Shown in pieces: positions 17,219 through 26,014 of a DNA stretch of 54,656 bases. The notes under the pieces were generated by a model. The model ran no database searches. It was not told where the DNA came from and saw only the letters and a program-made list of their open reading frames with translations. Positions within the stretch are counted from its first letter, which is position 1; every line of letters begins with the position of its first letter. Location: contig JAACUH010000069.1 in NCBI GenBank assembly GCA_009993005.1, positions 1-54,656 on the forward strand, written 5' to 3'. Made by a program: the position numbers and the translations under genes. This stretch comes from Rhodobacterales bacterium. Its GTDB lineage: Bacteria; Pseudomonadota; Alphaproteobacteria; Rhodobacterales; Rhodobacteraceae.

Positions 17219-17937
17219 TCCGGCTGGCCATGATCCGGCTGGCCTGTGTCGTGACCCTGCTCGCGGGGCCTGTCGCCGCGCTCGACGCCTTCAGCCTGCC
17301 GGCGGGGTGCGAGGGGATCGTGACGATGCAGAAACGGTCCTGCCTCGTCACCCATCTGTTCACCTGCGCGGGGGACCCCGCCGGCCATCTGCGCCGGGTG
17401 GATATGGTCGAAGAGGGGCTCGCCTTTGCCGGGCTCACCGATAGCGAGACACAATGGGTCGAGAGCAACCACACGCGGGCGGGTTACAGCGAGCGCCTGC
17501 TGCCGGGTGCCACCGATCCGGCCTCGCTGACCGAACTGCTCGCCACCGGCCGCGACACCTGGGATTTCGAGACGCAGGCCGATGGCTACGGCATCACGCG
17601 ACATGTCGGCGAGGATGTGCTGACCGGGCGCAGCATCGTGATCGACGGCGTGACGCTGGAGGAGACGCGGTTCACCGCCGTGGCCTATGACAGCACCGGC
17701 ACCGAATACTGGCGTGGCGAGGGGCTGGAATACATCAACCGCGACTGGCGCACCTTCATCTCGGGCACGCGGACCGTGACCACCCCGACCGAAAGCTATG
17801 ACACCGATTTCAGCCCGGTCGCGTTCTTCTTTCCGGGGCAGGCGGGGTTTCTGTCCTCGGTGCCGCGCCATGACTGCGGCGTGGTGATGTCAGGCGACCT
17901 GCGGTCGCTGGTGCCGGCCGGTTGGGTGGCGCCATGA
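17215..17937 (+). CDS. Secreted four-cysteine protein of unknown function, paralog 2
   Basis: Second member of the unrecognised family, 240 residues. Signal peptide to about residue 22 (GPVAALDA), cysteine pattern GCEGIVTMQKRSCLVTHLFT-C, then CAGDPAGHLRRVDM, ETQWVES, VIDGVTLEETRF, EYINRDWRTFISG, FFFPGQAGF and DCGVVMS. It matches paralog 3 more closely than paralog 1. Oddity: the first ten codons are a perfect 15-base tandem duplication (17215-17244), so the start codon itself is doubled (MIRLAMIRLA). It overlaps the genes on both sides by four bases. Confidence 0.8.
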   Translation: MIRLAMIRLACVVTLLAGPVAALDAFSLPAGCEGIVTMQKRSCLVTHLFTCAGDPAGHLRRVDMVEEGLAFAGLTDSETQWVESNHTRAGYSERLLPGATDPASLTELLATGRDTWDFETQADGYGITRHVGEDVLTGRSIVIDGVTLEETRFTAVAYDSTGTEYWRGEGLEYINRDWRTFISGTRTVTTPTESYDTDFSPVAFFFPGQAGFLSSVPRHDCGVVMSGDLRSLVPAGWVAP

Positions 17938-18635
17938 GGGGTGCGCTGATCCTTGGTCTCGCGCTCGCCCCGCTCGGCGCGGCTGCGCAGCAGTTCACCC
18001 CGCCTGCGGGCTGCACCGCCTATCTGACCGTGCAGATGGCAAGCTGCACGCTGTCGCATCATTTCACCTGTGCCGGCGACCCCGAAGGCCACCAGCGCCG
18101 CGTGGACATGGACGAAGAGGGCATGACCTATTTCGGCCAGATCGACGCGGAAACGCAGTGGATCGAAAGCTTTCACCTGCGCTCGGACCATAGCGAGCGG
18201 CTTGCGCCCAACCCGGCCGACCCGGCGTCCTTTTCCGCGCTGATCGCCACGGGCCGCGACAGCTATGACTTCCGCACGCTGTCCGACCGCATCGGCGAGA
18301 CGCGCTATGTGGGTGAGGACCGGCTGACGGGCGAGAGCGTCACCATCGACGGCGTGACGCTGGACGAGACCGCCTATACCATCCGCGCGCTCGGCCCCGA
18401 CGGGTCCGAGCTCTGGCGGTCGGAGGGGACGGAATACATCAGCCGCGACTGGCGGATGTTCCTGTCCGGGCGCGGCACGGTGAGCGTGCCCGACAACAGT
18501 TTCGAGACCGACGACACGCCGGTCGAGTTCCTCTTTCCCGGTGATGCGGGGTTCCTGTCGGTCAATCCGAAGCATGGCTGCGGCGTGATGATGTCGGCGC
18601 TGCCACTGGTGCTGGCAAAGGTGAGGGCACGCTGA
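17934..18635 (+). CDS. Secreted four-cysteine protein of unknown function, paralog 3
   Basis: Third member of the family, 233 residues from the ATG that overlaps the previous stop (ATGA); an in-frame GTG four codons earlier is less likely. Signal peptide MRGALILGLALAPLGAAAQQ, then GCTAYLTVQMASCTLSHHFT-C with the same C-x10-C-x7-C spacing, CAGDPEGHQRRVDMDEEG, ETQWIES, VTIDGVTLDETA, EYISRDWRMFLSG, FLFPGDAGF and GCGVMMS. The strict spacing in all three copies points to a shared disulfide fold. Its stop overlaps the hydrolase start by one base. Function unknown. Confidence 0.8.
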   Translation: MRGALILGLALAPLGAAAQQFTPPAGCTAYLTVQMASCTLSHHFTCAGDPEGHQRRVDMDEEGMTYFGQIDAETQWIESFHLRSDHSERLAPNPADPASFSALIATGRDSYDFRTLSDRIGETRYVGEDRLTGESVTIDGVTLDETAYTIRALGPDGSELWRSEGTEYISRDWRMFLSGRGTVSVPDNSFETDDTPVEFLFPGDAGFLSVNPKHGCGVMMSALPLVLAKVRAR

Positions 18636-19510
18636 TGCAGGCCAAGCCCAGCTTTCACGGCACCGATCCGGGGCTGGTGATGACCGAGGTCGTCACCGGG
18701 CCCGACCTTGCGGTTCTGCGCGGTGTGCCTGCTGCGGGCGCTGTGGCCGGGCCGCTCGCCGTGGTGTTCTGTAGTGCCGGGCGGCAGGTCCGCGCGGCGG
18801 CCGCGCCGGAGTTTGCGGGATCCCTGCGCGCTGCGGGACGGCGGGCGCTGTTCGTCTTTGACCCTGCGATGACATGGTATGCCGACCCCGCCGTTGTCGC
18901 CCGCATCGTCGCGACCATCCGCGATGAAATGCAGGCAGTGGGCGCCATGCAGGTCGATACCATCGGGTTTTCGATGGGCGCCTATGGCGCGATGGCCTTT
19001 GGGGCGCATCTGCCGGTGCGCTTTGCCCTGGCCATCGCGCCGCGCTTTACCCCCGACCCCGCGATCCTGCGCGATGCCCGCGCGGTGCCGCATCTGGCCG
19101 GATTGTCCGGGCGGTTCGCGATGCCGACGCTGGCCGAGGGGATGGCCCGGGTGCAGGCCGGCGCCATCATCCATGGCACGCTGGGGCCGGACCGGCCGCA
19201 CCTGCCGCTGTTTCCGCGTCTTGCGGCGGTGGACCACTGGCTGATGCCGGGCGTGGGCCACGAGGTGCCGCATCAGCTCAAGCGGCTGGACCTGCTGCGC
19301 CCCGTGCTCCATGCCGCTCTGGGCGCGGACCGGGCGGCGCTGGCGCGGCTGCTGCGGCCCCATGCGACGCGGCCCCGCTCTGCGCTGGGCCTGCGGCTGT
19401 TGCTGACGCGCGAGGCGATCGCGCTGCGGCTGCGCGAAAGACGCGAGGCACGCGCCCCGCATCCCCCATTCAAGGCACCTGAGGAAGGACACGCACATGA
19501 CCAAATATGA
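18635..19510 (+). CDS. Alpha/beta-hydrolase-fold protein
   Basis: Predicted cytosolic hydrolase of unknown substrate, 291 residues. The nucleophile elbow GFSMGAYGAMAFG (GxSxG) is at about residues 110-122, and GVGHEVPHQL near 210 supplies the likely catalytic histidine; the acid is not certain. There is no signal peptide, unlike the three upstream secreted proteins. The start overlaps the paralog 3 stop by one base and the end overlaps the gltB start by 14 bases, so it is embedded in the gltD-gltB run. The Arg-rich last 60 residues lie outside the hydrolase core. Confidence 0.78.
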   Translation: MQAKPSFHGTDPGLVMTEVVTGPDLAVLRGVPAAGAVAGPLAVVFCSAGRQVRAAAAPEFAGSLRAAGRRALFVFDPAMTWYADPAVVARIVATIRDEMQAVGAMQVDTIGFSMGAYGAMAFGAHLPVRFALAIAPRFTPDPAILRDARAVPHLAGLSGRFAMPTLAEGMARVQAGAIIHGTLGPDRPHLPLFPRLAAVDHWLMPGVGHEVPHQLKRLDLLRPVLHAALGADRAALARLLRPHATRPRSALGLRLLLTREAIALRLRERREARAPHPPFKAPEEGHAHDQI

Positions 19511-22500
19511 TGAAACCTGGGTTGCCGCCGAGGAAGCCAAGCGCGCCTGGATGACGGAGCACAGCCTTTACCGCGACGCCGACGAACATGCGTCCTGCGG
19601 CGTGGGTCTGGTCGTTGCCATCGACGGTCAGCCGTCGCGCGCGGTGGTCGAGAAAGGCATCGCCGCGTTGCGGGCGGTCTGGCACCGGGGCGCTGTCGAT
19701 GCCGATGGCAAGACCGGCGACGGCGCCGGCATCCATGTGCAGATCCCGGTCCCGTTCTTCTATGACCAGGTCCGCCGCACCGGGCACGAGCCCGACATGG
19801 GCAAGCTGATCGCGGTCGGCCAGGTATTTCTGCCGCGCACCGACTTTGGCGCGCAGGAGCGTTGCCGCACCATCGTCGAAACCGAAGTGCTGCGGATGGG
19901 CCATTATATCTACGGCTGGCGCCATGTCCCGGTGAACATCACCGTGCTGGGCGACAAGGCCAATGCGACGCGCCCCGAGATCGAACAGATCCTGATCCGC
20001 TGCGACAAGGACATCGACGAAGAGGCGTTCGAGCGCGAGCTTTACGTGATCCGCCGCCGGATCGAAAAGGCGGCGCTCGCGGCGCAGATCCCGGGCCTTT
20101 ACCTCGCCAGCCTGTCCTGCCGGTCGATCATCTACAAGGGGATGATGCTCGCTGAACAGGTGGCGGTGTTCTATCCCGACCTGATGGATGCCCGGTTCGA
20201 GAGCGCATTCGCGATCTACCACCAGCGCTATTCGACCAACACATTCCCGCAATGGGCGCTGGCGCAGCCGTTCCGCATGCTGGCGCATAACGGCGAGATC
20301 AACACGCTCAAGGGCAACATCAACTGGATGAAGAGCCACGAGATCCGCATGGCGTCGAATACGTTCGGCGACTCGGCCGAAGATATCAAACCGATCATCC
20401 CGGCCGGCACGTCGGACAGCGGCGCGCTCGACAGCGTGTTCGAGGTGCTGGTGCGCGCCGGGCGCAATGCGCCGATGGCCAAGACGATGATGGTGCCCGA
20501 AGCCTGGAGCAAGGTCGCGGTCGAGATGCCGCAGGCCTGGCAGGACATGTATTCCTACTGCAACGCGGTGATGGAGCCCTGGGACGGGCCTGCCGCGCTC
20601 GCCATGACCGATGGCCGCTGGGTCTGCGGCGGGCTCGACCGCAACGGGCTGCGGCCGATGCGCTATGTCGTGACCGGCGACGGCCTTCTGATCGCGGGGT
20701 CCGAGGCGGGGATGGTGCCGGTGGATGAGCGCAGCGTGCGCGAAAAGGGCGCGCTGGGGCCGGGGCAGATGATCGCCGTCGATATGAAGGACGGGCGGCT
20801 TTACCACGATGTGGAACTCAAGGACAAACTCGCCGCCGCGCAGCCGTTTGGCGACTGGATCGAAAAGGTCGTCGATCTGAATGCCATCTTGCGCGATGTG
20901 CCTGAAAAGCCGCTGTTTGAAGGTGCTGAATTGCGCCGCCGCCAGATTGCGGCGGGCTATAGCATCGAAGAGCTTGAACAAGTGCTCGCGCCGATGGCCG
21001 AGGACGGCAAGGAGATGATCGCCTCGATGGGCGATGACACCCCGGCGGCCGTGCTGTCCAAGCAATATCGCCCGCTGAGCCATTTCTTCCGCCAGAACTT
21101 CAGCCAGGTGACGAACCCGCCGATCGACAGCCTGCGCGAAGCGCGGGTGATGAGCCTCAAGACGCGGTTCGGCAACCTCAAGAACGTGCTGGACGAGAAC
21201 TCGAGCCAGACCGAGATCCTGGTGCTGGAAAGCCCGTTCATCGCCAATGCCGAATTCGACGTGATGGTCGAACAGTTCGGCGGGCAGGTCGCAATGATCG
21301 ACTGCACGTTCCAGGCGGGTCACGACGCGCTGCGGCTGGGTCTCGAACGCATCCGCGCCGAGGCCGAGGATGCCGTGCGTTCGGGCGCCGGGCATCTCGT
21401 GCTCACCGACCAGCACCAGAGCGATACCCGCGTGCCGATGCCGATGATCCTCGCCACCAGCGCGGTGCATAGCTGGCTGACCGGCAAGGGGCTGCGGACC
21501 TTTACCTCGATCAACGTGCGCTCGGCCGAATGCATCGACCCGCATTACTTTGCGGTGCTGATCTCCTCGGGTGCGACCACGGTCAACGCCTATCTCGCGC
21601 AGGACAGCATCGCCGACCGCATCAGCCGCGGGCTGATCGAGGGCACGCTGACCGATGCGATGCGCCGCTACCGCGCGGCCATCGACGCGGGCCTCTTGAA
21701 GATCATGTCCAAGATGGGGATCTCGGTGATCTCGTCCTATCGCGGCGGCCTGAACTTCGAGGCGGTGGGGCTGAGCCGCGCGATGTGTGCGGAATATTTC
21801 CCCGGCATGCACAGCCGCATTTCCGGCATCGGCGTGAGCGGGATCCAGCACAAGCTGGAAGAGGTGCACGCCCGTGGCTGGCAGGGGGGCAGCGACGTGC
21901 TGCCGATCGGCGGTTTCTACAAGGCGCGGCGTTCGGGCGAAAAGCACGCGTGGGAAGCGACCACGATGCACATGCTCCAGGCCGCCTGCGACCGCGCCTC
22001 GTTCGAGATGTGGCGGCAATACAGCCAGACCATGCAGGCCAATCCGCCGATCCACCTGCGCGACCTGCTGGCGATCAAGCCGCTGGGTGCGCCGGTGCCG
22101 ATCGAAGAGGTCGAGAGCATCACCGCGATCCGCAAGCGCTTTGTCACGCCGGGCATGAGCCTTGGCGCGCTGAGCCCCGAGGCGCACAAGACGCTCAATG
22201 TCGCGATGAACCGGATCGGGGCCAAGTCCGACTCGGGCGAGGGTGGCGAGGATCCGGCGCATTTCGTGCCCGAACCCAATGGCGACAACCCCAGCGCCAA
22301 GATCAAGCAGGTGGCGTCGGGCCGCTTTGGCGTGACGGCGGAGTATCTCAACGCCTGCGAAGAGCTGGAAATCAAGGTCGCGCAGGGCGCCAAGCCCGGC
22401 GAGGGCGGGCAGCTTCCCGGGATGAAGGTCACGGCGCTGATCGCGCGGCTGCGCCATTCGACGCCGGGGGTGACGCTGATCTCGCCGCCGCCGCACCACG

Positions 22501-24029
22501 ACATCTATTCCATCGAGGATCTGGCGCAGCTCATCTACGACCTCAAGCAGATCAACCCCCGCGCCAAGGTGACGGTGAAACTGGTGTCGTCGAGCGGTGT
22601 GGGCACGATCGCGGCGGGCGTGGCCAAGGCCAAGGCCGACGTGATCCTGATCTCGGGCCATAACGGCGGCACCGGGGCCTCGCCCGCGACCTCGATCAAA
22701 TATGCGGGCCTGCCGTGGGAGATGGGGCTGACCGAGGCGCATCAGGTGCTCAGCATGAACAACCTGCGCGAGCGGGTGACACTGCGCACCGATGGCGGCC
22801 TGCGCACCGGGCGCGACATCGTCATGGCGGCGATGATGGGGGCCGAGGAATACGGCATCGGCACCGCCGCGCTGATCGCGATGGGCTGCATCATGGTGCG
22901 CCAGTGCCAGAGCAACACCTGCCCGGTCGGGGTCTGCACCCAGAACGACGAGCTGCGGAAAAAGTTCACCGGATCGGCGGAAAAGGTGGTCAACCTCATC
23001 ACCTTCTACGCCAGCGAAGTGCGCGAGATCCTCGCGAGCATCGGGGCGCGGTCGATGGATGACATCATCGGGCGGGCGGATCTGCTCACGCAGGTCAGCC
23101 GGGGGTCGGCGCATCTCGACGACCTCGACCTCAACCCGCTGCTGATCACCGTCGATGGCGCGCATACCATCCGCTATGACCGCAACAAGCCGCGCAATGT
23201 GGTGCCCGACACGCTGGATGCCGAAATCGTCAAGGACGCCGCGCGCTTTCTCGACGATGGCGAAAAGATGCAGCTTGAATATGCGGTGCAGAACACGCTG
23301 CGCACCATCGGCACGCGGACCAGCAGCCATATCGTGAAACGCTTCGGCATGCGCCATACGCTCCAGCCCGATCACCTGACGGTGAAACTGCGCGGCTCGG
23401 CCGGGCAGTCGCTGGGCGCCTTTGCCGCGCCGGGGCTCAAGCTGGTGGTGGCGGGCGATGCCAACGACTATGTCGGCAAGGGGCTGTCCGGCGGCACCAT
23501 CGTCGTGCGCCCGCCGATGGCGAGCCCTCTGGTCGCCTCCGAGAACACCATCATCGGCAACACGGTGCTTTATGGGGCGACCGACGGCTACCTCTTTGCC
23601 GCCGGCCGCGCGGGCGAACGCTTTGCCGTGCGCAACTCGGGCGCCAAGGTGGTGGTCGAGGGCTGCGGGTCGAACGGCTGTGAATACATGACCGGCGGCG
23701 TGGCCGTGATCCTGGGGTCGATCGGCGCGAACTTTGGCGCGGGCATGACCGGCGGCATGGCCTATGTCTATGATCCGGCCAACCGGGCCGAGGCTCTGAT
23801 GAACATGGAAAGCCTCGTGACCTGCGCCGTGACCGTGCCGCATTGGGAGGCGCAATTGCGCGGCCTGATCGAGCGTCATGCGGCCGAGACGGGAAGCCGC
23901 AAGGCGCAAGAGATCCTGACCCACTGGGACCGGGAGAAAGCCCATTTCGTGCAGGTCTGCCCGAAAGAGATGCTGGTGCATCTGCCGCAGCCGCTCAGCA
24001 TCGCGCCGCAGGCGATGCCGGCCGAATGA
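19497..24029 (+). CDS. gltB: Glutamate synthase (NADPH) large subunit
   Basis: Large subunit of glutamate synthase, 1510 residues. It has an N-terminal glutaminase domain whose catalytic cysteine is Cys34 in ASCGVGLVV, implying a 33-residue propeptide; a central domain; an FMN/synthase domain (SPPPHHDIYSIEDLAQLIYD, ISGHNGGTGASP); a 3Fe-4S cysteine cluster CIMVRQCQSNTCPVGVC; and a C-terminal GxGxG helix domain (GANFGAGMTGGMAYVYD). All key residues are present. The ATG follows GAGGAAGGACACGCAC. It is the last gene before a strong terminator. A long frame on the opposite strand is a codon-bias shadow. Confidence 0.98.
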   Translation: MTKYDETWVAAEEAKRAWMTEHSLYRDADEHASCGVGLVVAIDGQPSRAVVEKGIAALRAVWHRGAVDADGKTGDGAGIHVQIPVPFFYDQVRRTGHEPDMGKLIAVGQVFLPRTDFGAQERCRTIVETEVLRMGHYIYGWRHVPVNITVLGDKANATRPEIEQILIRCDKDIDEEAFERELYVIRRRIEKAALAAQIPGLYLASLSCRSIIYKGMMLAEQVAVFYPDLMDARFESAFAIYHQRYSTNTFPQWALAQPFRMLAHNGEINTLKGNINWMKSHEIRMASNTFGDSAEDIKPIIPAGTSDSGALDSVFEVLVRAGRNAPMAKTMMVPEAWSKVAVEMPQAWQDMYSYCNAVMEPWDGPAALAMTDGRWVCGGLDRNGLRPMRYVVTGDGLLIAGSEAGMVPVDERSVREKGALGPGQMIAVDMKDGRLYHDVELKDKLAAAQPFGDWIEKVVDLNAILRDVPEKPLFEGAELRRRQIAAGYSIEELEQVLAPMAEDGKEMIASMGDDTPAAVLSKQYRPLSHFFRQNFSQVTNPPIDSLREARVMSLKTRFGNLKNVLDENSSQTEILVLESPFIANAEFDVMVEQFGGQVAMIDCTFQAGHDALRLGLERIRAEAEDAVRSGAGHLVLTDQHQSDTRVPMPMILATSAVHSWLTGKGLRTFTSINVRSAECIDPHYFAVLISSGATTVNAYLAQDSIADRISRGLIEGTLTDAMRRYRAAIDAGLLKIMSKMGISVISSYRGGLNFEAVGLSRAMCAEYFPGMHSRISGIGVSGIQHKLEEVHARGWQGGSDVLPIGGFYKARRSGEKHAWEATTMHMLQAACDRASFEMWRQYSQTMQANPPIHLRDLLAIKPLGAPVPIEEVESITAIRKRFVTPGMSLGALSPEAHKTLNVAMNRIGAKSDSGEGGEDPAHFVPEPNGDNPSAKIKQVASGRFGVTAEYLNACEELEIKVAQGAKPGEGGQLPGMKVTALIARLRHSTPGVTLISPPPHHDIYSIEDLAQLIYDLKQINPRAKVTVKLVSSSGVGTIAAGVAKAKADVILISGHNGGTGASPATSIKYAGLPWEMGLTEAHQVLSMNNLRERVTLRTDGGLRTGRDIVMAAMMGAEEYGIGTAALIAMGCIMVRQCQSNTCPVGVCTQNDELRKKFTGSAEKVVNLITFYASEVREILASIGARSMDDIIGRADLLTQVSRGSAHLDDLDLNPLLITVDGAHTIRYDRNKPRNVVPDTLDAEIVKDAARFLDDGEKMQLEYAVQNTLRTIGTRTSSHIVKRFGMRHTLQPDHLTVKLRGSAGQSLGAFAAPGLKLVVAGDANDYVGKGLSGGTIVVRPPMASPLVASENTIIGNTVLYGATDGYLFAAGRAGERFAVRNSGAKVVVEGCGSNGCEYMTGGVAVILGSIGANFGAGMTGGMAYVYDPANRAEALMNMESLVTCAVTVPHWEAQLRGLIERHAAETGSRKAQEILTHWDREKAHFVQVCPKEMLVHLPQPLSIAPQAMPAE

Positions 24030-24036
24030 CCCTGAC

Positions 24037-24062
24037 AAACCCCCGCTCCGGCGGGGGTTTTT
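24037..24062 (+). terminator. Rho-independent terminator of gltB
   Basis: AAACCCCCGC-TCCG-GCGGGGGTTT forms a ten-base-pair stem with a four-base loop followed by further Ts, eight bases after the gltB stop. It is the clearest terminator in the window and closes the gltD-to-gltB run. Confidence 0.95.
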
Positions 24063-24432
24063 GCTGGCGTCGCGCCGCGATGCCGATCAGGAATGCGGAT
24101 ACCTCGGGGCCGGTCCCGTGATCGACCCGCCCCGATGCGATGCCCTGGCCGAGAATGCGGGCGCCGGTGGGGCCACCCCCTGGCGGAACTGGCCATGCGC
24201 TGGCGGGCCAGATCACCTCTGTCATCACGAAGGACAACAATGGTGACAAGACGCGCTGAAAGAAAACCTTTCGCCGGGGACCGCATTCCTGCGGCGGATG
24301 CCGGCCTGCGTCGCGCGCTGGTCGCGCTGTTTGCCGACCTCGCCGGGGCGCGGGTGCTGGCCCATGTTGCGACGGCTGCGAGGTGCGGGGCGTGCTCTTG
24401 ACCCTCCCGGCCGGGGCGTGGCTTATGGCGCC
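24063..24432. other. 370-base interval without a recognised gene
   Basis: Between the gltB terminator and mtgA. Several short open frames exist. The best forward candidate is 24240-24401 (53 codons, ATG after AAGGACAAC, beginning MVTRRAERKPFAGDR), with no recognised similarity. Another open frame ends at 24259, and a reverse frame also crosses the terminator. None shows a convincing family or clean boundaries. A promoter for mtgA is expected here; no good -35/-10 pair was found. Confidence 0.4.
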
Positions 24433-25170
24433 ATGGCAGAGCCCCGCAAACAGCGATCCCGGCGGACGAGGAGCAAGCCGTCGCAGCCGCGGGTCGCCGC
24501 GGCCTTGCGGCGCCTGTTGCGCTGGGCCTTGCGGGGGGTGGTCGTGATGCTGGCGGTGGTGGTGTTTGCCGCCTTCTTCTATGCGGGGGTCAATCCGCCG
24601 ACCACGCCCTACATGTTTGCAGAGGGCCGCAGGCTGGGCGGGGTCGAACAGACCTGGGTGGCGATGGACGGGATTGCCCCCGTGATGGGTCGGTCTGTCG
24701 TGGCGGCAGAGGATGCGAATTTCTGCCTGCACTGGGGGCTCGACGTCACCGCGATCCGCGCGGCGATGGATGCAGGGGGGGCGCGCGGCGCCTCGACGAT
24801 CAGCCAGCAGGTGGTCAAGAACGTCTATCTCTGGCACGGGCGCACGCTGTGGCGCAAGGCGCTGGAGGCCGCGATCACCCCGGTGGTCGAGGCCGTCTGG
24901 AGCAAGCGGCGCATTCTCGAGGTCTATCTGAACATCGCGGAGTTCGACACCGGCGTCTTTGGCGTGCAGGCGGCGGCGCGGCACTATTTTGGCGTCGATG
25001 CCGCCGACCTGACCCCGGTGCAGGCGGCGCGGCTGGCCGCGATCCTGCCCGACCCCAAGGGGCGGTCGGCGTCGAACCCCAGCCAGCAGGTGCGCGCGCG
25101 GGCGGGCCGCATCCTCGACGGGGCCGAGACGATCAGGGTCGATGGCCGTGCGGCATGTTTCGAACGGTAG
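24433..25170 (+). CDS. mtgA: Monofunctional biosynthetic peptidoglycan transglycosylase
   Basis: Polymerises lipid II into glycan strands (GT51 family). The 245-residue product has a basic cytoplasmic N-terminus, one membrane segment (about 34-52, RGVVVMLAVVVFAAFFYAG) and the GT51 motifs VVAAEDANFCLHWGLDV (catalytic Glu), GASTISQQVVKNVYLW and KRRILEVYLNIAEF. No transpeptidase domain is present, so it is MtgA and not a bifunctional PBP. The ATG at 24433 gives MAEPRKQRSRR; in-frame codons back to 24298 are probably untranslated. Confidence 0.95.
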   Translation: MAEPRKQRSRRTRSKPSQPRVAAALRRLLRWALRGVVVMLAVVVFAAFFYAGVNPPTTPYMFAEGRRLGGVEQTWVAMDGIAPVMGRSVVAAEDANFCLHWGLDVTAIRAAMDAGGARGASTISQQVVKNVYLWHGRTLWRKALEAAITPVVEAVWSKRRILEVYLNIAEFDTGVFGVQAAARHYFGVDAADLTPVQAARLAAILPDPKGRSASNPSQQVRARAGRILDGAETIRVDGRAACFER

Positions 25171-25258
25171 CCGCCAATCCGCCTCTTGGCGTGGCGAGGG
25201 CATTGAACCGTCGCCCGGCATCGGGCATTGAGAGGGGGCACAACCGGACCGGGATGCC

Positions 25259-25924
25259 ATGAACCGCCTCTATCATTTCCCGCTCTCGCCCTTTTGCCGC
25301 AAGGTGCGCCTGAGCCTCGCCGAAAAGCGCATCGAGGTGGAACTGGTCGAAGAGCGCTATTGGGAACAGGACCCTGATTTCCTGCGCCGCAACCCGGCCG
25401 GCAAGGTGCCGATCCTGCGGCTGGGCAACCGGACGCTAGCCGAGAGCGGGGCGATCTGCGAATACCTCGAGGAAGCCTATCCGACCCCGCCGCTGATGCC
25501 GCGCGACAGCGAGGGCCGCTATGAGGTGCGCCGGCTGGTGGCCTGGTTCGACGACAAGTTCAACGCCGAGGTGACGCGCAAGCTGATGGGCGAGCGGGTG
25601 TTCAAGAAGGTGATGGGCGGTGGCTATCCCGACAGCGCCAACGTCAAGGCGGGGTCGAAGGCGATCAAGTATCACCTCGACTATATGGCCTGGCTCCTGG
25701 AGAGCCGCCGCTGGCTTGCGGGCAACGAGATGACGCTGGCGGATTTTGCAGCCGCAGCACAGCTTTCCTGCCTCGACTATATCTCGGACGTGGACTGGAA
25801 CCGGTCGGAGGTGGTCAAGGACTGGTATGCCAAGATCAAGTCGCGCCCGGCCTTTCGGTCGCTGCTGGCCGATCAGGTGCCGGGGTTCCTGCCGCCGCCG
25901 CATTATGCCGATCTGGATTTCTGA
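25259..25924 (+). CDS. Glutathione S-transferase-fold protein, FzlA-like
   Basis: 221 residues with an N-terminal thioredoxin-like domain (MNRLYHFPLSPFCRKVRLSL, NPAGKVPILRL, ESGAICEYLEE) and an all-helical C-terminal domain (about 90-221). It resembles FzlA, the alphaproteobacterial GST-fold protein that binds FtsZ and links the division ring to wall synthesis in Caulobacter; the LYHFPL start and LVEERYW segment are what I recall of that group. The 88 bases after mtgA hold nothing evident. The neighbouring wall synthase is consistent with a division role, but an ordinary GST is not excluded. Confidence 0.78.
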   Translation: MNRLYHFPLSPFCRKVRLSLAEKRIEVELVEERYWEQDPDFLRRNPAGKVPILRLGNRTLAESGAICEYLEEAYPTPPLMPRDSEGRYEVRRLVAWFDDKFNAEVTRKLMGERVFKKVMGGGYPDSANVKAGSKAIKYHLDYMAWLLESRRWLAGNEMTLADFAAAAQLSCLDYISDVDWNRSEVVKDWYAKIKSRPAFRSLLADQVPGFLPPPHYADLDF

Positions 25925-25980
25925 GATCCTGTCCGGTCAGGGGGGCTGTCTGCCCCCCCGCGCGTGCCGCGCGTCCCCCC

Positions 25981-26006
25981 GAGGATATTTCCGGCCAAAA
26001 GATGGA
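25981..26006 (+). repeat. Dispersed GATATTT...AAGATGAA element, copy 1
   Basis: GAGGATATTT followed by CCGGCCAAAAGATGGA, preceded by a GC-rich GCGCGTGCCGCGCG hairpin (25960-25973). It resembles copies at 30297-30320, 32778-32801, 37528-37551 and 46190-46217. It overlaps the upstream part of the queG frame and argues that translation of queG begins after it. Confidence 0.6.
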
Positions 26007-26014
26007 ATGGCCGG

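Noticed and set aside
19470-24038. Very long open frame on the strand opposite gltB
   Set aside because: It mirrors gltB codon for codon; in GC-rich genes the antisense frame often stays open. Composition is His/Arg/Ala-rich with no domain and it spans the gltB terminator.
24240-24401. Small gene of 53 codons before mtgA
   Set aside because: It has a plausible ribosome site but no similarity or codon signal strong enough to list as a gene; kept as part of the described interval.
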